Source: Atherinomorus stipes (taxonomy: Eukaryota > Chordata > Actinopteri > Atheriniformes > Atherinidae). From it: a stretch of 64,000 nt of DNA. Made by a program: the position numbers and the translations under genes. Location of the stretch: positions 124,001-188,000 of the forward strand of contig JALJCO010003488.1 in the NCBI GenBank assembly GCA_023101725.1, in the 5' to 3' direction. Position 1 is the stretch's first letter; each line of letters begins with the position of its first letter. This document shows positions 40,801-52,800 of this stretch, piece by piece. Below the pieces are notes generated by a model that was not told the origin of the DNA, did no database searches, and saw only the letters and a program-made list of their open reading frames with translations.

Positions 40801-43800
40801 GTGTGCTTGTGTTTGGCTGCAGGTGATGCTGTCTGTGCTGGACGTGGAGCGTCCTCTGGTTCAGGACCAGCTCAGGGACATGGACGCTCGGCTCAGAAAG
40901 GCAGAGGAGAGCCTGAACTGGAACAGCCCAGGTCTGGTTTGATGAGTAACAGACTCAGATTCTGAGAAATGATTCATTTAAGTGCCACAATATGATTAGC
41001 TGATTTTTGATTTACTGCAGTGATTCACACTGATGGCTTCGGCCGCTCCTGTCCCCGTTGTATGATGTACAACGCCATTCTTACTCCACTCTGTGGGGAT
41101 GTGTGACTAATGATATCTTTCCTGCAGCATTTAAAACTTCTATTACAGTTCGAAAGCAACACGTCTTCAGAGCTCTGAGTTATGCAGACTAGGGGTGTAA
41201 GAAAATATCGATATGCTGATATATTGCAATATTTTGTGTTGTGATATCATATCGATATTAAAAAGCACTGTATCGATATTTGTAATAATTAAATCTTGCG
41301 AGATCTTGTTGCATTAGCAGCAGTCCAGCATGTCTAAAAGTCCCTGTTATCCTGGAAGAACTTCATATCCCAGCATTCCTTTCAGAGTCATGTGACTACG
41401 GTGCAGCTGCAGCTGCTACAGACTGACTTGCTTTGAAGCTGCTTATAATATGTCTGATTTTAAGTTGTTGGTTAAGTTACCAAGTTGTCAGAAAAATTAG
41501 AATTAGACACATGTTGGCTAATACCTGCTAGTATCTGATGTATGGTAGTATCTAATACCTACTGAATGGTTTTGGTTTTAGCTTTGTGGAGACTTTTTAC
41601 TTAGTTGTTAGTAATCTTTTAATAAGTTGAGAACTTTGGAGGGAACATGTTAGATAACTTATTTACTTAAGTTGAAAAGTTAACTAAAATGAGTTAGGGA
41701 TGGTGAGGGAGCAGGTTTCCAAATGCAGTTCCTTTTAAAATAAATTGGGATATAAAATGAGGGTTTATAAATGATGTTGGTGTGTATGTGCTGCTCTAAC
41801 TGTTTGTTTTTCTGTTTTACACTCTATCAGAGCTGCTGAGGACAGAGAAGTGGGAGATGTGTGTAAAACTCATTGTGTAATAGAAAAGTTGGAATTGTGT
41901 GCAGGGAAAAATTAAATTAAAATAGGATGATTAGGCAGTTACGTAAATTTTAGTAGAAAGTACTTTGTTTTTACTTATCACTAAGTTTCTTATTGAGGAG
42001 AGAGTTTGCATATTTTTTAAGTAAAGCCAACTTATTAGAATTTACAGTGTACTAGTATCTGATATATGGCAGCATTGCTGATGTTTAATGTAACTTTGAA
42101 ACCTGATTACTTTGATGAAGTGAAGTGTAACTCAACATTATTTAAGGTGAGACACTACAAGGCAAATAGGGTAAAAAATTTAACTAACTGGTATCACCAT
42201 GAAACTTTCCTGGTTTATTCCTCACGTTAGGGCTATCATTTTTTGTATTGCAAGTTTTCTGAAATTTTATATTGAAATATGCAAATTAGGTGTTATATAG
42301 CCAAAAATGGGCTAATTTGCAGACATTTCTTGGAAACAAATCTAACCACTGGATTAAGCCAGGGTCAAGGTTTCTTTTTAATTTTGTTTACGTAATAAAG
42401 TCAAAAGTTTTTACAGAGGGGATTTGTCATTTGTCATTTCTCAATTTAGACTATAGCTACTGTCAGCAACCAGAAAAAAAATCATTTTTTGGCATATTTT
42501 TGGGATGAAATGTTCTATAAATCAAGCTGTGAATGAGATATCAAAAAATCCTTCTGTAAAAACTTAAAGACTACAGTCAGGAGCAAAACTTGAAAGTTTG
42601 GTTTCTGTAAGTGCTCCTGAAGTGGAGATTTTTTTTAGCCAGAGTAAGAAAAAGCAAATTTTAAAGGAGTGATGACATAGCAGTTAAAAACTAGTTTATG
42701 TTGTTGGCATTACTGCATATGTAAATACTCCAAAGAAAAAACCAGCATTTTTTTCAGCGGAGTATTGTTTTGAAACGCCGGACCTCACTTCCTCAGTAAT
42801 ACAGTTGGGTCCGGTGATGATATGGAGCTTTACCCGGAGACCACGTTGACTTCATTTTGATTGGCTACACCTTATTTGGCTATGACCTTATTTGGAGAAT
42901 CTAGGTCAAGCTGCGGTCGGACTTTGCTAAAGGCTAACTGCTAGCAACATGGGCGTTTCAGACAGTGAGCTACGTTTATCAGACAAGACAGCATTTAGAA
43001 AATAAATAAACTTACAGGTAATGACAAGGTTGTGGCCCCCTCCCTCAGTGTTACTGCAGAAGTTTTCTTTTGAATCCATTTGTTTGAAAACCCAGACCTG
43101 ACTGCACAGAAGTTACTACTAGCTCCATACACGCAGCTGAATCATACAGGGAGGGGAGGGGGGAGCGGACGGTGCATAGACCGTTAGGGGGGGGGGCGAG
43201 TGGTGGGGGGGGGGGGGGGGGAGGGGGGCGGGGGGGGTTTTGTGTGGGGGGGGGGGGGGGGGGGGGGACATCGTTAGGAGACAGGGCGGTGGGGGGTGGG
43301 GGCGCTGTTTACTTGATAGTGTGCTCTTATTGGAGCAATTAAATTACGTAGAATGATAGAACTACGTAGAATGGTGAACTCGGATGGGTGGGTGTGGATG
43401 ATAGAACTACGTAGAATGGTAGAACTACGTAGAATGATAGAACTACGTAGAATGATAAGCTGCTGTCTGATTCAACTGTTTCTGAGCAGAGAGACAAAGC
43501 TGACAGACCATAAACAGGAACTTTGATTCTCACTCTGGACATTCACATGGCTTCATCAGTGCACAACAGATCATATTATACCCCCAAAACCCCGGAAAAG
43601 TGAAATTTGATGTCATGGCACCTTTAAGAAAAACGGCCTTTAAAGTTTTAGATTGTAAAATCCTCCATGTTTTTGTTCTAAAACACCATTTACAGACATC
43701 ACATCCAATCAAATTCATGAGAACAACTAAGCAGAACATTTCTAGCTCATAAAAAATTATAAATATCTAACACAGCATGGCCGCTCTCCTGATGGTTTTC

Positions 43801-46800
43801 CATGCCTCCCTGCACCAGCACAGCTGACTCAAATTAAATTAATCTAAAAGCCTCTGAATTTGAGTCAGGTGTGTGTTGGAGAAGGAAGACATGGGAAACC
43901 TGCAAGGATCGTGGCCCTCGAGGACCGGACCTGGACACCCCTGCCTTAAGTGAATGAATCACACCAGCAATCTTTATACACTGCTTTGAATACTATGCTG
44001 TAAACACAATATCGGTATATATCTTATTGCTTACAGTATCGCAATATATCGTATCGTTGCTTCTGTACTGCGATACGTATCGTGTCTCCAGATTCTTGCC
44101 AATATTTACCCCTAAAGGCCCATGTTTGAGGCAGAAGACGGATATGCAGATGGATGGACAGTTTCATCCGTCGTGTGCGTCGGTTATGCACATCATTTGG
44201 TGACTTTTCGAGGGGCTTGTTGGTCAATCGCTTGAAGCAGGAGACAGAGCAATTCCACCGAAAACCGCAGGATCAGTGTTGAGCTGTGTAGCTGATATGC
44301 AGCCAGCGAGAGGAACAAACCAGAGAAGAAGAATGGGAACCGGAACAGAAACAATATAAAAACCGCTGGGGCCAAATGGGCCAAGAGAAGCACCTGAGAA
44401 AGAAGACACCAAACAAACAAAGAAGACCATCTGTAGACATGGCTGGAGCTTTTGAGGAGAGGCTGTGCGAGTATGTCCAAAAATATGCTGTATAACATCA
44501 CATCGCCAGGGCACAGGGACAGGTAGCGCTGTCGCCTCGTGGACAAACTGGTTTATGAACCATGAGAACGGAGAAGATGCATGGAAGTATGAAGGCAGCC
44601 ACACAGGGCGACACTTGAAAAGGGCGTCGCCAGGGAGTATTGTTGATGACCATGTCCATCCCTTTATGATCTCAGTGGAGCATCTTGTTATGACTATCGG
44701 TCGGTCTTTCCCAGTCTTCCTTATCCGGTCTCCAGCTGGTGCAAATCTCTGCTGTACTCAAAACATGAATCTTTGGCTTACATGATTTTTTTGTCAACAG
44801 GTTTCACATGATTATGTCACTTCAACTGAAAAGAATCAGAATCAGAATCAGAATCAGAATCAGAATTCTTTTTTGTCATTATATCTCAGATACAACGAAA
44901 TTGCTACAGCTTCTCATCGCAAAACAGTGCAACAACAAAAGTGCAGATTAAAAAGAATAAATACGTAAAAATATAAAAATATAAAAGAAGAAGGAGACAG
45001 TGCAGTATGGGAGCAGTATATAACCTAAGAATGTCTGTGGTAATTGCACTAGAGAATATTGCACTTGTTTGTGTTCAGGGTGAATTCTCACAATGATACA
45101 GTTACAGTTGTTTTTGTGAGGCGTTAGGGCAACAACAGCTCTCGGGAAGAAGCTGTTCCTCAGTCTATTGGTTTTTGTCCTTATTGCCCTGAAACGCCTC
45201 CCAGATGGGAGGAGCTGAAAAGAGATGACAGGGGTGGGAGGAGTCCCTGACGATGCTCTGGGCTCTCCTGAGGCAGCGGGTGGAGTAGATCTCCTCCAGG
45301 GAAGGGAGCGGGCAGCCGGTCAGTCTCTGGGCCGTGTTAATGACCCGTTGGAGCCGCTTCCTCTCTGCTGCAGTGCAGCTAGAGAACCACAGCGAGATGC
45401 CGCAGCTCAGCACTGACTCCACAGAGCAGCGGTAGAAGGACCGCAGCAGCTCTGGTCTCAGGTTGTTCTTCCGGAGAATCCTCAGGAAGAACAGTCTCTG
45501 CTGCGCCTTCTTCAGGATCGCCGTAGAGTTGGTCGTCCACGTCAGATCCTCGCTGATCTGGGTGCCCAGGAACCTGAAGTTCGGCACCATCTCCACCCTG
45601 TCCCCGTTGATGGTGATGGGCTGTATGTCCTGTTTGCACCTCCGAAAGTCAACGATGAGCTCCTTTGACTTGGAGGTGTTCAGGCTCAGGTTGTTGTCCG
45701 TGCACCATGCAGACAGACGCTCCACCTCTGCCCTGTATGCAGTCTCATCCCCTCCTGAGATGAGCCCCACCACCGTGGTGTCATCCGAAATTAATAATGG
45801 TGTTGTTCGGGTGGGTGGGGGTGCAGTCATGGGTGTAGAGGGTGTAGAGCAGGGGGCTCAGCACACAGCCCTGTGGAGAGCCAGTGCTGGTCTTCAGTGA
45901 AGAGGACAGGTGGTGTCCTACTCTCACCCTCTGGGAGCGGTCTGTCAGGAAGTCCATAATCCAACTGCACGTGCTGTTGGGGAGGCCCAGATCCCCCAGT
46001 TTGCTCACCAGCCGGCTCGGGATGATGGTGTTGAAGGCCGAGCTGAAGTCCAGGAAGAGCAGCCTCGCGTAGCTCCCTCGCTGCTCCACGTGGGTCAGCG
46101 TTGTGTGCAGGGCAGTGGCGATGGCGTCCTCTGTGGACCGGTTGGCCCTGTAGGCAAACAGTTAAAAAAGTTAATCATAGTTTGTTGTTCACGGTACTTA
46201 AATAAATTGTGTTCATACAACACATATATATTATGTAGGGATAACAAGAGACAAAATCACATTAAGATAACTTAAAAAAATTATTTAATCCAACAAACAC
46301 CTATTTTATATGTTAACTGAACATAAATTGTTTAAATAAAGTCAACAACTGCTCTGATTCACTTTTTCAGTGTACGATTCTTAAGAGGTACACGAAAAAA
46401 GAGAGCACATTTCTTCAGTCCTACCTTCATTGAACTGGTTGTCTGTTATATTTAGGGTTAATTTTAAAATTCTTTGTTTGAGTGACCTAGCCCCACCCTA
46501 CTTCTCCCAGCTGCCATGTCCAAACTCCTTCCCAGTCCCTCAGGACAGCTAACCAGTTGCTCCTGGATGTGTTGAAGACTCGGCAGAGGCTCAGAGGTGA
46601 CAGAGCTTTTGAAGCTTTTGTTTTAAAACTTGCTGCCACTGCATTAATTCAGGTATCTGCACTGGCCATGTTCAAATCTCAGCTGAGATTTATGTCTTTG
46701 GCCCATTCTAATTTCTCTATTTTATCCCTTGCCATTTAACACAAAGCAACAAGGGGTAGAGATGAAATTTCCCCTTTAAAACTTAGACACCTCTACCCTT

Positions 46801-49800
46801 CTGTTCCAACAGGAATGAGACGCCCCATCCCTCTGTCCTAACAAAACTAAGACACCCCTAGCTCTCTGTCCTAGCAGGATTGAGAGACCACCTCTGTCCT
46901 AACAGAATTGAAACACCCCTACCCCTCTGTTCAAACAGGAATAAGACACCCCTACCCCTCTGTCCTAACAGGACTGAGACACCTGTACCCCTCTGTCCTA
47001 ACAGGACTAAGACACCCCTACCCCTCTGTCCTAACAGGACTGAGACACCCCAGCACTCTGTCCTAACAGGATTGAGACACCCCAGCACTCTGTCCTAAGA
47101 GGATTGAGACACCCCTAGCCCTCTGTCCTGAAAGAATTCAGACACCCCTAGCCCTCTGTCCTCACAGGATTGAGACACCCCTATCCCTCTGTCCTAACAG
47201 TACTAAGACACCCCTAGCCCTCTGTCCGAACAGGACTGAGACACCCCTTGCCCTCTGTCCTAAGAGGATTGAGACACCCCTAGCCCTCTGTCCAAAAAGG
47301 ACTGAAACACCCCTACCCCTCTGTTCAAACAGGAATGAGACGATCCTATCCCTCTGTCCTAACAGTATTAAAACACCCCTAGCCTTTTTTCCTAACAGGT
47401 CTGAGACACCCTTAGCCCTCTCTCCTAAAAGGATTAAGACACTGCTACCCTTCTGTCCAAACAGTACTAAAACACCCCTACTCCTCTGTTCAAAAAGGAC
47501 TGAGACACCCCTATCCCTCTGTCCTAAAAGGATTGAGACACTGCTACCCTTCTGTCAAACAGTACTAAAACACCCCTACCCTCTGTTCAAAAAGGACTGA
47601 GACACCCCTAGCCCTCTCTCCTAAAAGAATTGAGACACCCCTACCCTTGTGTCGTAACAGGACTGAGACAGCCCTAACCCTCTGTGCTTACAGAACTGAA
47701 ACACCTCTACCTCTCTGTTCAAACAAGACTAAGACACCCCTACCCCTCTGTCCTAACAGGACTGAGAAACCCCTACCCTTCTGTCCTAACAGAACTGAAA
47801 CAGCCCTAATGCTCTGTTCAAACAGGACTGAGACACCCCTAGCCCTCTGTCCTAAGAGGATTGAGACACCCCTACCCTTCTGTCCAAACAGAACTGAAAC
47901 ACCTCTACCCCTCTGTTTAAGCAGGACTAAGACACCCCTACCCCTCTGTACTAACAGAACAAATTAGACACTCCTACCCCTTCGTCCTAACAGGACTGAG
48001 ACACCCCTACTCCTCTGTTCAAACAGGATTGAGACACTTCTATCCCTCTGTCCTAACAGGATTGAGACACCCCTAGCCCTCTGTCCTAAGAGGATTGAGC
48101 CACCCCTAGCCCTCTGTCCTAACAGGATTGGGACACCCCTATCCCTCTGTCCTAACAGTACTAAGACACCCTTAGGCCTCTCTCCTAACAGGACTGAGAC
48201 ACCCCTAGCACTTTGTCCTAAGAGGATTGAGACACCCCTAGCCCTCTTACTAAAAACGATTGAAACATCCCTAGCCTTCTGTCCTAACAGGTCAGAGACA
48301 CCCTTAGCCCTCCGTTTAAACAGGACTGAGACACCCTTACTGCCTCACATGTATGTGCCAAACAGAGGGGAATGGCTAAGGTAGGGATTTGGGCTTTCGG
48401 TCTTATGTATTCTGAGTGTTCAGCACTTCGGTCAGCGTTTGCTGTGTCTTTAAGTTATTTATAAATGAAGTGGGCTTGGATGCTTAGGCTAATGCACCAT
48501 GTCACACAGCTCAAATCATCTCCAACTGGCTATGGAGGGGAGATTCTCAATACTGATTTGCAGTTGACTCTTCCAGGTGAACAACAGACACATGAGATTA
48601 CCAGAAAAAGATGATCACAACTATTTTGAATCCAGTTCTTGTAAAACTGGGTGATAACTACAGTACTTAACTCGGCTGCTAACTTACGAAGGATTTTGTG
48701 TAGCTCTGTACTTAAAATGAAAGCCTACATGTCGTTCTGACTTGAATCGACGTGTTATTCTGGGCTAACCAATTCTCTGCAAGCCTTCTACCTCTTTTGT
48801 TGTCACAGTGAAGTTTCCATGTTGTTTACCATGACTCTGCATACACCTCTTCATGTGTCAGTTGCTGATTTCAGCTGTGTGACATCTGCAATCTTTTGAT
48901 GAAGTGTGAAGAGAGAGAACTGCCTGAAGTATCTGTTCAGTCAGACTGCTTTGACTTCACCCGCCTTTCCAGAATAAATCTGCTTTGACCAAATACACAG
49001 CATGTAACCTGTTTACTGAGGATTTACGATAAGAATTGTGTTCAGAAGAGCAAATGCAAGAACAGTCCCAGCTATATCATATACATTACATAAAGGTTTG
49101 CTTGTATATCACAACATCAGTATATACACTCAGATTATTAAAGTAATCTTCCCCATCTATCCTCCCCCCATGTTTACCTCCATCCTTGTCATTTCTGGGG
49201 CAGCGGCTGCTCAGAAATGTGAGGTGAACAGAGAAGCTTTGCTTTCTGGGGAAAAAGAAAGAAATAAGAATAGAGGAGGTGTTCAATCATTGATAAGCTT
49301 TGACTGACACACAGCTTCTCCAAGTGTTGTTAGTTTCTTTGACTCCAGGATTCCCAGAGGGACAGAACAGAAATGAAAAGAGTGTTTATGGTACGAGCCA
49401 GTGCACTCGATAGTCTGTGGGGACGATCTCACAGTCCCTCTGCAGAACGTTCAGCAGCTACACATTTATCTGTTGTGTGTGTGTGTGTGTGAACATGTCG
49501 TACAGGTTGATGCAGAGTTGAGGCATAGGATGGACATTTTTATGTATGAGAAGGGAGAGGTAGAGTTCATGCTTGTATTAGCATCCCATCCGTGTGCTTG
49601 TCTGTAAAACAGAAAACCATTTTATTCCACTCCATCATGTATAAAATTACTCATGAAATCAATCTATTAAACTACAACTTTAATAGATAAATAGATAAAA
49701 ATAGTATGTTTTCTCCAACAGTGTTTAAGGAAGTTTATATTTTATAATAACATTAATAAAAACAAACTGGATTCACAGATCAGGTTCTGAACTGATTTGG

Positions 49801-52800
49801 GGGACTTGGAGTTCAGTTAAATCCCAAAAGATCTCAGAACACAGCTGTTTTCAAAATCTTTGGTTTTTGTAGATCTAACTGGTCAGAATGAGTGGAGAGT
49901 CACTATCGTCCATAGTGCCTATACTTATAATTATTGGGTTTAATTTGTTGTCAGGCACGTACCATGTCGAAACATGTCAGGTTGGCCACATCATGACGTA
50001 GTACATGTCTGATAACAAATTAAATCCACCAATTATTAGGGCTGCCACAAACGATTATTTTGATAATTGAATAGTCACCGATTGTTTTGGCGATTAGTCG
50101 ACTAATCGGATCATACCAAAATTGTAGCATATTTTCGTACTAGTTTGGACTCTTTCTCATTGAAAAATGTGTCCAAACTTTTGACTGGTAGTGTGTGTGT
50201 TATATTATGTACAATTAATATACAAAAAAAATAAAAGGAGGGGAATTGGTTATTTTAAATTTCTAAATTTATTTTTTCCCTTTTTTTTTTTTTTTTTTAA
50301 TAGTACTTGATTAGAAGAGCATGTCAAAGGGTACAGAAAACTCAATGTGAGCAAGTAAATTTGAAAAACTTCCATGAATTAAGTTTAATACAAATGGTGC
50401 GGTTTAATGTATTTTTTGCAACTTTGTGTGAAAGCGCTGCCAGAATAAAATATTTGTTTACATTTTATAAATAAAAGTCAAGTTGAGACATCACAGATAC
50501 GTTTTTCAATTTCCAACTTGTATGGACCGAGTTTGCAGAGATACCTCTGCGAGCTGCTGAGCCGTCAGCCCTGCGTCTCTTTCAGGTGTGTGGCAGTACA
50601 TCCAGGACATGCGGGACTGTGTGTGCGACCTGGAGAGCCGACTCCAGAGGACCAAAGACAACGTGGAGGAGATCCAGAGCTGCATGAAGTCATGGGCCTG
50701 CCCAATGTTTGACAGGAAAGAGGGCAAAAAAGAGGCTCTGCTTAGCCTGGAGGACCGGACGGAGAGGGCCGAAAGGTTTTACAGTCTGATCCGATCCTCT
50801 GGAGAGAAGATCCACTTCCTGCTGGAGGTACTTCCCTTGTGATTGTGGGACAGGATTCATTTCACCATTTAATTGTTTTAAAAGCTTTGGATTGGATTTA
50901 AAAACCCACAACGGAACTTTTAGCAGTTTTCTCAGTGACCCCTTATCGACGGCTAAACCAGCATCCATCATCATCGTACCTGTACTGTGATTCCCTCCAG
51001 ACAGTAAAAGACGGTCTCATCTTGACTCTTGTTCTGTCCCTTCCTCTCTTTCTTTTCCTCTCTTCCTCTGCAAATGTTTCCTTGTGTTTCTTTGCCAAAT
51101 CCACGGATGTGGGCTATTATTAAATTGAATAACCAATAAAACGAATAAACCATATCAGCCAGGCCTAGACTGAGACTTTTAATATCTCAGCCGGTCGTTT
51201 ACACCGGTGAGGCTGACTGATCCTCTTCCGTGCAGCGTTTTTGTTCACGTCTCTGACTTTGGTTTTTAAGCTGCCAAACAGCACCTCTTTAATCTTTCCC
51301 ACCTCACAAATGAGGAATTCTGTCTTGATCCCCCCAAAAGTTTCTTTTTTTGGCAGAATCTCTCCTCTCCATGGTTCAACCTCGCTGGGTGAAGCCTCAT
51401 CATTATGCATGTTTAAGGGCGCAACCGTGGGCGTGACATTTAAATGACGATAAATTTCAACTGCGGTATTTATCAAGACTTTTGTTTGTACGACGAGATT
51501 GGACCGATACGAACAATTTAATAAATCACACATGGGTCCAACCGTACGACCATTTTTACGATAAGATGTGCGATCATTTCTACGATCGTTTGATAAATGA
51601 GGGCCATTGAGCTTTGCAACTTCCTCAAAATGGAGTTGGATGGAGTGGAGCAGACCACAAAATAGAGGTGATCCATATTTTTGGTGGAGGCCGACGGACC
51701 TGAGCGGTGAACCAGCGGAGTAGTGGACTGCTTCTCATTGAATATAATAGGAATGGATTTGCTGCGTCGTGCAGACCGGAGCGGATTTGGACTTTTCTCA
51801 GAATTGTGAGATTAAAGACAGAATTCTCACGTTTTTTTTTTTTTTTCAGAATTCTTTCCTAGAACATTAAAAAACGAATGGGGGAGATTTTTTTTTTTTC
51901 AATTTCTGAAGAGTGGTAAAATTCTGAGATTAAAGACAGATATCTGACTTTTTTCTAGAACATTAAAGAAAAAAAATGGGAGAGATTTTTTTTTTAATTT
52001 CTGAAAAAAACTCAGAATTCTGAGAAAAAAATCTGAATTTTTTCAATTCTGACTTTTTTCCCAAAACAGTTATTTTTTTCAGAAGTTTCTCCTTTTAATC
52101 AATTTAAGAAAAAAGTCAAAATTCTGACTTTCCTCAGAATTCAGAATTCAAAAAAAAAAAAAAAAAAAAAAAAAATCAGGAGATATTTTTTTTTTCAATT
52201 TCTAAAAAAAAAGAATTGTGAGATTAAAGTCAAAATTCTGGCTTTTCTTCTGATTGTCTGATTTTTTTTTTTTTTCAGCGCCCCCAACCCTCTTCTGTAC
52301 AATGAGTGTGATTGTCCTGTTTTTAAATGTCTCAGAGCAACCAGGTGCTGTTCAGAGCTGAAGCGTCCTCTGAGGAGTGGAAGGCCTATGTGGACTACAT
52401 CGACGACATGATCGTGGATGGTTTCTTCAACAGTATCGAGTGCTCTCTGAAGTTCTTCTCGGATAACACTGGTAGGACCATAAACACCAGCAGATATTAA
52501 TCTCCAGGAGAAACACTGTATTTATTTAGGCACGCCTCGGTCTTTTTTGTGGCGTTACTATTGTTTCAAAGCCAGATTTATGCTGCCAATCCTCAAATTC
52601 CTATCAGAACAATCAGAGCCACCCAGTAGTCTGACTTCAGCCTCTGTCAGCCAGCGCAGACTCGGACAGCTTCTGAACATGTCCTCAGGGTTTTCGCTGT
52701 CATTGGGGTCCACCTCTGTTGGCTGTCCTGTGGACATGTGGAAACTTGTGGACATGCTTGCTGGCACAAGTTTTATCAGCCAGTTTAGATGGACTGGGAT

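Larger units (their letters stand above)
42661..43627. mobile_element. 967-bp TTAA-flanked element carrying poly-G and TACGTA repeats
   Basis: The ends TTAAAGGAGTGATGACATAG and TGATGTCATGGCACCTTTAA are inverted with TTAA at both ends. The interior has the G-rich tract and the 19-bp repeats listed separately. Non-coding. Confidence 0.75.
41191..44113. mobile_element. hAT-like element split by later insertions
   Basis: The left end AGGGGTGTAAGAAAATATCG is matched by an inverted right end (AATATTTACCCCT at 44101-44113). Both are rich in ATATCGATA words. Between them lie a TTAA-flanked element and other DNA, so the 2.9-kb size is not original. Confidence 0.55.

Noticed and set aside
45463..45900. 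145-residue + strand ORF
   Set aside because: Antisense of the LINE RT on the minus strand.
47647..47967. 106-residue repetitive protein
   Set aside because: It is the 33-bp minisatellite read in frame; the opposite strand is also open.
46785..48340. CRISPR-like array
   Set aside because: Units are contiguous with no unique spacers; this is a eukaryotic minisatellite.
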